A stretch of DNA of 64,000 nt from Ascarosepion bandense (GCA_037127315.1 JBBBDQ010000446.1:82501-146500); one strand, 5' to 3'; shown: positions 20,201 to 30,867, counted from the stretch's first letter. Notes: generated from the letters alone by a model not told the origin. Translations and numbers: made by a program.

Positions 20201-21735
20201 AAGGACTTCTAACGGAGGTCATTCAATTATATAAAGTGAATGTTTCGGTATAAGGACTTCTACGAGGGTCATTCAATAAATAAAGTGAATTTTTCGGTAT
20301 AAGGACTTCTACGAGGGTCATTCAATAAATAAAGTGAATTTTTCGGTATAAGGACTTCTACGAGGGTCATTCAATAAATAAAGTGAATTTTTCGGTATAA
20401 GGACTTCTACGAGGGTCATTCAATAAATAAAGTGAATTTTTCGGTATAAGGACTTCTACGAGGGTCATTCAATAAATAAAGTGCATTTTTCGGTATAAGG
20501 ACTTCTACGAGGGTCATTCAATAAATAAAGTGAATTTTTCGGTATAAGGACTTCTACGAGGGTCATTCAATAAATAAAGTGAATTTTTCGGTATAAGGAC
20601 TTCTACGGAGGGTCATTCAATAAATAAAGTGAATTTTTCGGTATAAGGACTTCTACGAGGGTCATTCAATAAATAAAGAATTTTTCGGTAAATAAGGACT
20701 TCTACGAGGGTCAATTTTTCAATAAATAAAGAATTTTTCGGTATAAGGACTTCTACGAGGGTCATTCAATAAATAAGGTGAATTTTTCGGTATAAGGACT
20801 TCTACGAGGGTCATTCAATAAATAAGGTGAATTTTTCGGTATAAGGACTTCTACGAGGGTCATTCAATAAATAAGGTGAATTTTTCGGTATAAGGACTTC
20901 TACGAGGGTCATTCAATAAATAAGGCGAATTTTTCGGTATAAGGACTTCTACGAGGGTCATTCAATAAATAAGGCGAATTTTTCGGTATAAGGACTTCTA
21001 CGAGGGTCATTCAATAAATAAGGCGAATTTTTCGGTATAAGGACTTCTACGAGGGTCATTCAATAAATAAGGTGAATTTTTCGGTATAAGGACTTCTACG
21101 AGGGTCATTCAATAAATAAGGCGAATTTTTCGGTATAAGGACTTCTACGAGGGCCATTCAATAAATAAGGCGAATTTTTCGGTATAAGGACTTCTACGAG
21201 GGTCATTCAATAAATAAGGCGAATTTTTCGGTATAAGGACTTCTACGAGGGTCATTCAATAAATAAGGTGAATTTTTCGGTATAAGGACTTCTACGAGGG
21301 TCATTCAATAAATAAGGTGAATATTTCGGTATAAAGACTTCTACGAGGGTCATTCAATAAATAAGGTGAATTTTTCGGTATAAGGACTTCTACGAGGGTC
21401 ATTCAATAAATAAGGTGAATTTTTCGGTATGAGGACTTCTACGAGGGTCATTCAATAAATAAGGTGAATTTTTCGGTATAAGGACTTCTACGAGGGTCAT
21501 TCAATAAATAAAGTGAATTTTTCGGTATAAGGACTTCTACGAGGGTCATTCAATAAATAAGGTGAATTTTTCGGTATGAGGACTTCTACGAGGGTCATTC
21601 AATAAATAAGGTGAATTTTTCGGTATGAGGACTTCTACGAGGGTCATTCAATAAATAAGGTGAATGTTTTGGTATAAGGACTTCTAGGAGGGTCATTCAA
21701 TAAATAAGGTGAATTTTTCAGTGTAAGGACTTCCA
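17253..21735 (+). repeat. 49-bp satellite made of a mariner terminal inverted repeat
   Basis: About 90 tandem copies of a 49-bp unit: CGAGGGTCATTCAATAAATA, AGGTGAATTTTTCGGTATAA, GGACTTCTA. The right end of the adjacent mariner remnant (22,196-22,234), read in reverse, starts CGAGGGTCATTCAATAAATA and AGGTGACTTTAT, so the satellite unit is that element's left inverted repeat. Each unit boundary carries TA, the mariner target. Local variant blocks are visible: GGCGAATT at 20.9-21.2 kb, AAGTG at 20.0-20.7 kb and ATGGTGTATT around 18.2-18.9 kb. From about 17.68 to 19.25 kb units carry many small indels that look unlike the rest. Confidence 0.93.
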
Positions 21736-22236
21736 ATACAGATAGAAGCTTACTTTTTTAATTTTTTTTTTTCTTTTACTTCTTTTTCAAACGGATTTAA
21801 TTTGTTCTGAAGGTTGGAAAAAAACTTTGAGAGTTTTGGAGATTAAAAATGATGGCCGACCAAGAAGCATACTCCAGGATTGAACAGAGGTCAGTTATCA
21901 AATCTTTGGTTGTTGAAGGGCGCAAACAAGTTGAAATTCATAGGAGAATGTCAACTGTGTATGGTTCCACATGTTTCAACAAAAAATGTATACAAGTGGG
22001 CTAAATTATTTAAAGAAGTTTGAAAGTGATGATGAAGTCAAAAGTGCTGTTAGCAATTGGCTGAGACATCAGTCCAAAGATTTTTACCCTAAGGGAATAC
22101 GGAAGTCTGTGTACAGATGGGAAAAGTGTGTGACACTGCTGGGAAACTACGTTGAAGAAAAAAAAGTAAGCTTCTATCTGTAATAGAAAAATTTACCTTA
22201 GATAAAGTCACCTTATTTATTGAATGACCCTCGTAC
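21736..22236 (+). pseudogene. Internally deleted mariner transposase
   Basis: Encodes MADQEAYSRIEQRSVIKSL, then VEGRKQVEIHRRMSTVYG (N-terminal helix-turn-helix region of mariner transposases), and after a jump near 21,970-22,020 the C-terminus KKFESDDEVKSAVSNWLR followed by KGIRKSVYRWEKCVTLLGNY. The whole catalytic DDD core is missing. The left inverted repeat is the last satellite unit and continues into ACAGATAGAAGCTTACTTTT. The right one mirrors this and ends at 22,234 with TA at 22,235-22,236. It cannot make transposase but could in principle be moved in trans. Confidence 0.88.
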
Positions 22237-22378
22237 AGCCCGAAAGGTTTAGGTGCAACGTCAATTGCCATCATTTATCGCTTTGATTCTCATCTTTCTC
22301 TTATCATTTATCGACATCTGTACTTTTTTTTCTCTCACTGTTAACAATGTGCACCAGTGACAGTACTGTGTTGTTTGG
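22237..22378 (+). pseudogene. Jockey/CR1-type LINE fragment, right part
   Basis: CGAAAGGTTTAGGTGCAACG and TCAATTGCCATC continue the LINE interrupted at 17,252. The 3' end reads GTTGTTTGGGGTGATTGG, the decayed LINE terminus. Confidence 0.75.
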
Positions 22379-22400
22379 GGTGATTGGTTGGTTGGTTGTT

Positions 22401-22880
22401 TTTTTTTTTTTGTTTTTTGTTTTTTGTTTTATGGTATACAAACCTCGGCGGGTCATTTATTGCCAACTAAATTTTATTTATCGCTGGTAATACCTTTTTT
22501 TTTTCAACAATTTATTGTTGTTTTTATATAAATGTTTGTGTCTAGTAATACATTTTTCCTTTTCGAATATCAAGATTCATTGGGATTTTGTTTTTAAGGG
22601 TATTTAACCCGTAGCTGGATGGATGGGACGGATTAATACCTTTCCCAAGGGTACCAGTGCTTAAGTGAATGCAGGTTATTCAACTGGAATTCGAACTCGA
22701 CTCACCGATTTTTCTTTCCGAGCCGATATCCACTGCACCACAACGTACATCCGTCACTAAACGCTTACAGCACCTGGTATTCCTAAGTGGTCACCCCTCT
22801 AAGTACTGACCAGGCTCAACGTTGCATAACTTCGGTGATCGAGCGAGAACCGGTGTATTCAACGTGATATTGCCGTAAGC
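22401..22880 (-). mobile_element. 5S-tRNA chimeric SINE, second copy
   Basis: Minus strand order: 5S head (22,880-22,763), linker GTTTAGTGACGGATGT, tRNA-like unit with TGGTGCAGTGG and GAGTTCGAATTCC (an excellent B box), body, tail GGCAATAAATGACCCGCCGA, then an A-rich tail with AAAACAAAAAAC repeats (T-rich at 22,401-22,432). The preserved poly(A)-like tail supports retroposition. It shares head, junction, body and tail with 1,102-1,588. Confidence 0.88.
22763..22880 (-). pseudogene. 5S rRNA-derived SINE head
   Basis: Helix I GCTTAC/GTAAGC is intact, and GATCACCGAAGTTATGCAAC and GGTCAGTACTTAGAGGGGTG are visible. Not a functional 5S gene because the tRNA-like unit follows after the same short linker as at 1.2 kb. 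Confidence 0.88.
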
Positions 22881-23404
22881 TGACAGGGGTGAAACTAATA
22901 TTAAAAATCTTTTTCTGGGTGAACATTACTCGATTATAATTTCATTCCCTTAAAAAATAGTAACAAATATATGTCATTTGGATCGGTGTGAAATTTTACC
23001 TGGAAGTGTATTCGCATTGTTGTTGCACGATTTGATGAAAGCGTGGATGTTGTTTTGAAATATCAGAGAGTTCCAGGAGCATACTAGATTTTGTTTTGAC
23101 GAAAGAGTTCAAAACGGTTAGCATTTGAGATATGCGCGGGACACATCTGGATTAGCAGGTGTCAATAATGTTCGTCTATTTAAGTGAAGTCAGACAGCAA
23201 CTGTTGGCAGTTTAATGGTTTACAGACTGAGAGACAAGAGAGAACATTGACTGTGTCTCGATGCCTGTGTGCTGTCCCTCTGACCCGACCACCTACTACT
23301 TCACAGCCAATATCATCGAACAATAAGTGCATAAAGATATATTGTATATTTTTATTTATATATCCGTTGCTGCAGTCATTTTAGCATCGATTAAAAGACC
23401 GTCA
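22881..23404. other. Unassigned sequence
   Basis: Nothing recognised; the small plus-strand frame at 23.18-23.38 kb lacks any family resemblance. Confidence 0.3.
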
Positions 23405-24690
23405 TTTTACCATTGAAAAAGCAAGACTCTTTGGCTCCATTTTACCATTGAAAAACAAGACTCTTTGGCTCCATTTTACTATTGAAAAACAAGACTCTTT
23501 GACTCCATTTTACCATTAAAAAAGCAAGACTCTTTGGCTCCATTTTACCATTGAAAAACAAGACTCTTTGGCTCCATTTTACCATTGATAAAGCAAGACT
23601 CTTTGGCTCCATTTTACCATTGAAAAAGCAAGACTCTTTGGCTCCATTTTACCATTGAAAAACAAGACTCTTTGGCTCCATTTTACTATTGAAAAACAAG
23701 ACTCTTTGACTCCATTTTACCATTGAAAAAGCAAGACTCTTTCGCTCCATTTTACCATTGAAAAACAAGACTCTTTGGCTCCATTTTACCATTGAAAAAG
23801 CAAGACTCTTTGGCTCCATTTTACCATTGAAAAACAAGACTCTTTGGCTCCATTTTACTATTGAAAAAGCAAGACACTTTGGCTCCATTTTACCATTGAA
23901 AAAGTAAGACTCTTTGGCTCCATTTAACCATTGAAAAACAAGACTCTTTCGCTCCATTTTACCATTGAAAAACAAGACCCTTTGGCTCCATTTTACCATT
24001 GAAAAAGCAAGACTCTTTGGCTCCATTTTACCATTGAAAAAGCAAGACTCTTTGGCTCCATTTTACCATTGAAAAGAAAGACTCTTTGACTCCATTTTAC
24101 AATTGAAAAAGCAAGACTCTTTGGCTCCATTATACCATTGAAAAAGCAAGACTCTTTGGCTCCATTTTACCATTGAAAAAGCAAGACTCTTTGACTCCAT
24201 TTTACCATTGAAAAAGCAAAACTCTTTGGCTCCATTTTACCATTGAAAAACAAGACTATTTGTCTCCATTTTACCATTGAAAAACAAGACTCTTTGGCTC
24301 CATTTTTCATTGAAAAGAAAGACTCTTTGACTCCATTTTACCATTGAAAAAGCAAAACTCTTTGGCTCCATTTTACCATTGAAAAAAGCAAGACTCTTTG
24401 GCTCCATTTTTCCATTGAAAAACAAGACTCTTTGGCTCCATTTTACCATTGAAAAAGCAAGACTCTTTGGCTCCATTTTACCATTGAAAAACAAGACTCT
24501 TTGGCTCCATTTTACTATTGAAAAAGCAAGACTCTTTGGCTCCATTTTACCATTGAAAAAGCAAGACTCTTTGGCTCCATTTTACCATTGAAAAAGCAAG
24601 ACTCTTTGGCTCCATTTTACCATTGAAAAACAAGACTCTTTGGCTCCATTTTACCATTGAAAAAGCAAGATTCTTTGGCTCCATTTTACT
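23405..24690. repeat. 34/35-bp minisatellite
   Basis: About 37 copies of ACCATTGAAAAAGCAAGACT plus CTTTGGCTCCATTTT. Units with AAAAAGCAAG (35 bp) and AAAAACAAG (34 bp) are mixed, often alternating. A 35+34 pair equals 69 bp (23 codons), which keeps long frames such as EPKSLAFSMVKWSQRVLFFN open on the minus strand. No sign of a real protein. Confidence 0.95.
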
Positions 24691-25250
24691 TCGTCATTTA
24701 TCAGTGCGAAGAATATCGTTAAAATTTTCTTTGCTTTGTCGTCGTCAGAGATGGTAAACAACCCGTGTAAGAAGATGAACTCACTTTATAATTACAATGT
24801 AATGCTGTTTGATTTCATAGGCGATAATCAAATGCCATAACTCGAGATATGCACGATAAAATTTTGTTAAAGGAAAATTGTTAGTTTTCTACAAATCAGT
24901 CTGCGGAATTTTGAATTTAATGCCTCCGTCCCAGAACACCCGATAACACATATTTATTCAAAAATTTCTCTTTGAAAGTTTTCGGTTAGAAATCGTCTTT
25001 TTAGTATCTACAAGTGACAAGTTTACTAGTCTATCGGGCGGCATTGTTAAACGTAAATAACAGTTAATCATTTAAATTTGGAAAATGATCTCTCACAAGA
25101 ACCAATGCAAACTGGTACTGTTAGCAACAGTCCGTATACCACGGATAATTCCCGAAAACATTATTTGCCATATTTAATATTACATTTTAAAATATTAAAA
25201 AGATCATAGGCTACCACTTTATCTCCAATTCAAATTAGCTTGACTTTTGA
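24691..25250. other. Unassigned sequence
   Basis: No recognised features. Confidence 0.3.
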
Positions 25251-25254
25251 GAGT

Positions 25255-25735
25255 TTGAATTTTGTTTAACGGCATATCAACACCTCTGTGGGTTATTTAA
25301 TGCCAAAAAGGTGGGATTTTAAGATATTTTCTTTAATGTTTGGTTATAGTGAGAATGTTGGTTTAGTCAGATTTAGATGAAATTTTTTTCTTCTAGTTTT
25401 GCATTCAAAACTGTATGCTGGTAACATATTTTTCCTTAAAAAATGTTTTATGGCAATAATTTTGTTTCCTTCAAAAATGTATTTTTGGTAATATTTTTAA
25501 TTCAAAAATATATATTTTTCTATAAAAGTGTATTTTTCTACTTTCGTAGTATTTTGACTCAAGTTTAGGAGTTAAATATTTTCCCATAGCTGGGACCCGA
25601 ACAGATGCTACTACACCGGGGCAGTGTGGACTTGGGAACAACAGCAATTAAGACGTGGTTCCATGCCCCTCACAACCTCTCAAACAGAGGCCTTGCTACC
25701 GGATGCAGTTTACGTCATACCCAGAAACCTAAATT
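25255..25735 (-). mobile_element. SINE-3 type repeat
   Basis: Minus strand: GGGTATGACGTAAACTGCAT, GCAAGGCCTCTGTTTGAG, CTGTTCGGGTCCCAGCTATG (B-box-like), AT-rich body, tail GGCATTAAATAACCCACAGA ... GATATGCCGTTAAAC and an A-rich end. It matches 8,455-8,965 throughout. Confidence 0.8.
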
Positions 25736-26025
25736 AGCAAAATGAAATCTATCATTTCATTGTATAAAAAACACTACAAATATAATCTGGATACTAATTT
25801 TGAAAAATTAAACGTTTATTTCGAAAGTGTCCTTTCTCATTTTCGTCATCAGTGTCGAGTAAATGCAGAGTAAGAAGGAATTCAAATCTTTTTAGTACTT
25901 CTGCCAAAAGGCTGACCTCGCTCTTGAATCTTAACGACGAAACCATTGACAACTTCATGCATGACTCTTTTCATCTCTTCCTTTGCTGTTAAAGAAGCAT
26001 CTCTAAATTCACCTGAGATAATATT
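25736..26025. other. Unassigned sequence
   Basis: No recognised features. Confidence 0.3.
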
Positions 26026-26039
26026 TTTTACCTTCTAGC

Positions 26040-26622
26040 ACGATGCCCAGTCAGGAAGCCGAGTTCGAATTCCAGTTGAATTCCTTGCATTTTACTTACG
26101 CACAAATTCTCTTGGGAAAGGTATTAATCCGTCTCCTCCCTCCAGCTATGGGTTAAATAACAGGATAGAGTGGGTTCTATAACTTTGCTTGGAAACCAGT
26201 CTACTGCAAAAAGCAATGGCAACCTACTCCGTGATAATCTGTCAAGTCAGTCATGCCTCTTTCGAGACATGATCGCCCAAATCGTGTATCACATATATCA
26301 CTTCACTGACTGACTGAATATAATAATTGGAATCATGATTAAGGCTTCTACTGGGCATAAAGTGGGGGATCGGTTTTCTATTGTTATGAAGTAAAAAAAT
26401 GATCCCTCATTAATTATCAAATAACATAATACATCTCTTCTCCTTCTATTCATGAGTCAAATAACAGGCCAGATTTTGTTCTATAGCTTTGGCTGGCAAC
26501 CAGTCTACCGCAGAAAGTAATGGTAAGCTACAGCGGGATAATCTTCTGCTCAGTCAGTCATGTCTCTTTCAAGACATGATCGCCCAAGCGTGTATCCTAT
26601 ATGGCACTTTACTGACTGATGG
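26040..26622 (+). mobile_element. SINE-2 with tandem 3' half and palindromic MITE
   Basis: Head truncated before GCCGAGTTCGAATTCCAG (B box). The SINE core ends at CTTCACTGACTGACTG (about 26,315). An insert with GTGGGGGATCGGTT ... AAATGATCCCTCAT follows, then a second SINE 3' half (TTGGCTGGCAACCAGTCTAC) to 26,622. Same design as 1,676-2,555 and 34,120-34,725. Confidence 0.85.
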
Positions 26623-26876
26623 AAGTAAAACGAAGCAGCTGTAAAGAGATCAAAGACATTCCAGTCGATATGATAACCTACATTATGTTTGAAAAGCTAA
26701 AGTGAACTCCTGCTTGAGCCCTTCTGGTGTTCGCCATCACAAGAATGTAATATTCAAACCTAAGATAATACGTTGAACTTTTCTTTATGAGTTAATTAAT
26801 AAATATATTTGGGACTCGGTCAATTTTAAAATCGAAGATACATTTAAAATTTGTTTCATTATTATCAGACGCCCTA

Positions 26877-26905
26877 TCTAAATTTATTTATTAATGGAAC
26901 TTTGT

Positions 26906-26969
<64 letters not shown>

Positions 26970-27601
26970 GTTACCTATAGACTCCGAAATAGCTGAACCG
27001 ATTTTCTTGAAAATTCACACAGTTGTCCTATAAGGGTCGGCGTCGGCGAGTGTTCTTAGCTAGGTTTTGTGTCGAGGTACCCCCGATAAATATCGAAAAT
27101 CGATAATCGAAAAAATCGGGTCATAGAAAGAGTGGTCCCATTTTAATCAAATTTAATACACTCATAGACAAAGACATAAAAAACGATATTAAGAAGTTTC
27201 AAGGTTGTAGTTCTTAAGGCAAGATGTTTGTGTGTGTGTCTATTTGTCTACCTGTATGTCTGTATTTTTTTCATCCCTTTTATTTTAGTTTTTGCTCCGG
27301 GTTTGGCTCTAAGTAAGTATACTTGTAGTACTCAGTCTCAGTCATGATACCATTTACTCAGAGGACTTATTTAGCCTTCAAAATTCAGTTAAAGACGAAA
27401 AAAACTTATTTGATATCGATACCAGGAAATCAAAATTTGATTTACATCCATTCATTTTTCTTTCAGTCTACGGTTTTGCTTTAACTGGAAACAACTATTG
27501 CTTTTTAGTCTTTCGTGCCAACGTCCAAAGAGTCTGAGCTCCAGGAACATGGATTAGTTTTAAACTTTCATTATACACGAGCAACGCCGGGCTATACTGC
27601 T

Positions 27602-27603
<2 letters not shown>
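26877..27603 (+). mobile_element. Non-autonomous Helitron-like element
   Basis: Begins TCTAAATTTATTTATTAATG after an A (26,876) and ends ACTGCTGG before a T (27,604), fitting a CTRR end. The 3' hairpin region ACACGAGCAACGCCGGGC is present. The (GT)n run is at 26,908-26,966. No protein. Confidence 0.75.
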
Positions 27604-27636
<33 letters not shown>

Positions 27637-27766
27637 TCGGTGCGATTGGTAAATTGTCGCAATTATTTTATTATTTCAAATATTCTTTAGGCTGAGTCTG
27701 AGATCCAGGACCATGGATTAGTTTTAAAGCTTTCATTATACACGAGCAACGCCGGGCTATACTGCT

Positions 27767-27820
<54 letters not shown>

Positions 27821-27955
27821 CACTCGGTGCGATTGGTAAATTGTCGCAATTATTTTATTATTTCAAATATTCTTTAGGCTGAGTCTGAGATCCAGGACCA
27901 TGGATTAGTTTTAAACCTTTCATTATACACGAGCAACGCCGGGCTATACTGCTAG
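27604..27955 (+). mobile_element. Two extra tandem Helitron-like 3' ends
   Basis: After the 3' end at 27,603, the last 90 or so bases of the element appear twice more, ending at 27,768 (CTGG) and 27,955 (CTAG). Each is preceded by a (TA)n run and a shared segment with GCACTCGGTGCGATTGG and ATTCTTTAGGCTGAGTCTG. So three terminators lie in a row. Confidence 0.8.
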
Positions 27956-28099
27956 TGCATGATAAAACCATACATATATTTTTTTTATATCAATCTAGAG
28001 AAATTTCAATGAAAAGAAGTACGACGAAACGCGACATAGGCTAAATGTGTCACTCCTTTTCATTATTTCCTCCCAATTTATATGTTTCTGAATACATTT

Positions 28100-28310
28100 T
28101 GGCAGGTGCGCTGTAGTACAGTAGATATGATTTCGAAATTGGAGAACGGAGTTCGAATTCCTGTTGAATTTGTTGCATTCGTCTAGGCGTAACTAACCAT
28201 TGAAAACGTAGTAATCCATCTCTTTTCACTCCAGCTTTGGGTTAAATAGCAGAGCAGATTGTGTTCTATACCCTTGTTAGGCAACCAGTCTCCCTCGTTC
28301 CAAGTAAAAA
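28100..28310 (+). mobile_element. SINE-2, diverged
   Basis: GTGCGCTGTAGTACAGTAG (A-box region), GAGTTCGAATTCCTG (B box), TGGGTTAAATAGCAGAGCAG and GGCAACCAGTCTCCC can be followed; the 3' hairpin is lost. Confidence 0.7.
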
Positions 28311-28504
28311 GAGTTTGCTGTGTGTTCGTTATATACATACTTTTGCAAGACTTCTAGGCAGGTAGAGATTAAATCCCTATTAAAAAGTAACAAGTATTCT
28401 TATTCAAACATATACCAGAATAATATAGGTACAGGATTAAATTCGACAAATTAATAGTTATTTTATGGTATGGTTCCACTTAAGTTACGTGAGCATTCTT
28501 TAAA

Positions 28505-28592
28505 AATAGTAAAAAAGCGGTAGAATCAGTCATTGCAAATCGCCTGAAGACAGCACTTGGTATAAACCTAGATCGCGTAATAACTCGTTTAC
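28505..28592 (+). repeat. Hairpin-head repeat fragment
   Basis: CGCCTGAAGACAGCACTTGG, then AAACCTAGATCGCGTAATAA and CGTTTACAAAT, parallel to 232-300. It ends in (TA)n. Confidence 0.55.
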
Positions 28593-28593
28593 A

Positions 28594-28628
<35 letters not shown>

Positions 28629-28684
28629 CATCAAGCCTGGAGGTCATTCGTGGTCGAACGGTCTAAGACGTTGCCAGATCATAA

Positions 28685-28742
<58 letters not shown>
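28593..28742. repeat. Two (TA)n tracts around a tRNA-like scrap
   Basis: TA runs at about 28,597-28,625 and 28,685-28,741 enclose CATTCGTGGTCGAACGGTCT, which resembles a Ser/Leu-type tRNA A-box region. No B box follows, so only a fragment. Confidence 0.5.
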
Positions 28743-28940
28743 TTAAATGTTTCTTAAATTTTCACTTTTAAGGAAGCGATCTTTATTTTTATTTCTGTTT
28801 TTGTTTTTTTCGGAATTTGTGAATTTTATTCGTGTAAAATTCTCTGTACAATAAAGACGAAAGCTGAAGATGGTTCACCTGAAAAGGCCTACACTTCCAC
28901 TTAACCATGGAATAACGTCTCAGTCTTAATTTTTACATAC

Positions 28941-28944
<4 letters not shown>

Positions 28945-28988
<44 letters not shown>
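28945..28988. repeat. (TA)n microsatellite
   Basis: Uninterrupted TA run. The surrounding 28,743-29,515 is AT-rich and unassigned. Confidence 0.95.
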
Positions 28989-28993
<5 letters not shown>

Positions 28994-29514
28994 GTAATAA
29001 GTCCAAGAGAAGATTGGTAAATAAACCCATTGGATACGAGTAATATCGGTTAAATATTAATATCAATATTGATCTAACAGACCGCTCGATGTAAATTTAA
29101 TTTACAGAAAAGATATTCAATTATTTCATCTGTAAATTCTAGTTATATTTAAGGAGATAGCTATTTCAGCATGCCTATTAAAAACATGCATTGTCAACCC
29201 CAGTCGACCAGTAACTGTGGTCAATATATATTTATAAGTTATTGGTATTAATAAAGAAGAGATTGATGTCTAATATCAGGACTAAAATTTGTATCAATAA
29301 TAATTAAAATTTATTTCTGACCGTCAGCACAACTGTGATTTTCAAACTCGATGACATTGTCAGGTGTTAATTGAGAACAGAACTGGTCTTTACGCATCTA
29401 ACGATTGTACTGTGCATGAAATTCAAAGTTGTGTGAACGGTTTAAGACAAATATCTATATTATTATCATTATTGCTGTTGTTATTATTATTATTATTATG
29501 ATTTATATGTGTGT

Positions 29515-29652
29515 GTTAGTGTGCGTATGCGCGTGTGTGTAGGGAGAGTGAAGTAAGAGAAGAGAGAGGGAAAGTACGGAGTCAGAAGAAGTGAGCGGTA
29601 GCGAGAGAAGAATGTGTGTGAGAGAGGGAGAAAGAGAGAGGGGGCGGAGAGT
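29515..29652. repeat. GT then purine-rich low-complexity tract
   Basis: GTGTGCGTATGCGCGTGTGT followed by about 110 bp of almost only A and G. Confidence 0.8.
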
Positions 29653-29679
29653 CATTCAATATCGACTGAAGCGATATAT

Positions 29680-29925
29680 CTAAAAGTTCTCAAGGTCACA
29701 TTTTGTAGTAATTCCTGCCGTTAATACCCAACCTAGAGAAACGCAATTCTTGACAATGTCATCTTCATTAGATATAGAGTTCAAAAGTGATGGCATCTTC
29801 TCAATTAGTTTTCGGCCGGCGGCAGCGTGATTTGCCAACATTGTCACTTCATTACTTTGCATTCTGGGAAGATTCTCGTGAATCAGAAAAATAAAAGTAC
29901 ATTTCCAAGAATCTATAGTCGACAT
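29680..29925 (-). CDS. Unrecognised 81-codon open frame
   Basis: I do not recognise this protein. The frame starts MSTIDSWKCTFIFLIHENLP and ends at a TAG after CDLENF. Unlike nearly all other open frames here, it does not lie in a tandem array, in a (TA)n tract or in a repeat seen elsewhere in the window. Composition is protein-like: a charged helix-prone middle (AAAGRKLIEKMPSLLNSISN) and a hydrophobic stretch (SLGWVLTAGITT). No signal peptide, and no splice sites were identified with confidence. It could be a chance frame, an exon of a larger gene or a TE scrap. Confidence 0.2.
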   Translation of the reverse strand: MSTIDSWKCTFIFLIHENLPRMQSNEVTMLANHAAAGRKLIEKMPSLLNSISNEDDIVKNCVSLGWVLTAGITTKCDLENF

Positions 29926-30069
29926 TCAATCTTCACGAACCAATGTTAACAATTGGATATTTGACCTAATTCAAAAATTAACTCCAAGCTTCACCAAATA
30001 CCGATATGCATTTAGATTTCTCTGTTGCATTCAATATCTATCTGCCAATGTGTATATCTTTATATATAT

Positions 30070-30196
30070 ATTGTAATTTTGTTATTACAATGATTTATAA
30101 AGCATAATATCACTACATAAAATGTTTCATGTTTCAGAATAATCACTACTGTTCTTCTTCGGGTGATATGTTATATATATATATATATATATATAT
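30070..30196 (-). repeat. Dispersed repeat ending in (TA)n
   Basis: On the minus strand it reads AACATATCACCCGAAGAAGA ... TTCTGAAACATGAAAC ... GTAATAACAAAATTACAATA. The same sequence is present in plus orientation at 31,776-31,870, so the two flank the LINE/Penelope block as inverted copies. Confidence 0.65.
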
Positions 30197-30842
30197 ACAA
30201 GTCAACCATCCGTCCGTGCATGGAGTACTGCTGCCATTTATGGTCAGGTGCCTCTGCCGTTCTCCTCAGTGTTCTTGACAAGCTCCAAAGGAGAGTCTGT
30301 AATGTGATAGGTACTGATCTGGCGACTCGACTGCAGCCACTTTCCCATCGTCGAAATGTGGCCTCCCTCTGTCTCTTCTATAAATACTTTCATGGCTTCT
30401 GCTCGGATGAGCTTAAGTCACTGATGCCTCCTCAACAGGTGTTTACCCGTGCAACCAGACTGGCAACTGGGTCCCACCCATTCACAGTCAGGTTAGCCAA
30501 ATGCAGACGACAATTCTACTCCTGCAGCTTCCTCTCTCGCACTTCCCGCCTGTGGAACTCGCTCCCGTATTCTTGCTTTACTTACGGCTACAACCTCCAG
30601 AAATTTAAATACAAAGTCAATACTCATCTACTAACCACTGGACTCTAGCTCTCTCCCCACCCCTGTATAACCATCCCTTTCTCTCCACCTATGTATCTGT
30701 CATCGCACCTGCTTTCTCAGCTTTCTATTGTTTCTTTCTAACTAGTTTGTACTCCTCACTCTTTTCTAATTAATCTTTTTACATTTATGCAGACCCTGCA
30801 CATCAGTGGTGTTTCCGCCTTGCTCGGGGTGAAATGATTAAA
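30197..30842 (+). pseudogene. Jockey/CR1-type LINE ORF2 C-terminus with 3' UTR
   Basis: The open frame reads KSTIRPCMEYCCHLWSGASA, then LDKLQRRVCNVIGTDLATRL, HRRNVASLCLFYKYFHGFCS, FTRATRLATGSHPFTVRLAK, and RLWNSLPYSCFTYGYNLQKF to the stop at 30,648. The 3' UTR ends CCTTGCTCGGGGTGAAATGA followed by an A tract (30,838). It is 5'-truncated right after a (TA)n tract and lacks the RT core. No frameshift. It is the best reference in this window for the LINE pieces at 2.9, 9.0, 10.5, 13.3, 14.5, 16.7 and 39 kb. Confidence 0.88.
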
Positions 30843-30867
30843 AAAATATATATATATATATATAATG

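Noticed and set aside
23405..24690. Regularly repeated short units as a CRISPR-like array (also 11.1, 17.3-21.7 and 44.4-50.3 kb)
   Set aside because: The units are head-to-tail with no unique spacers, and the DNA is clearly animal nuclear sequence.
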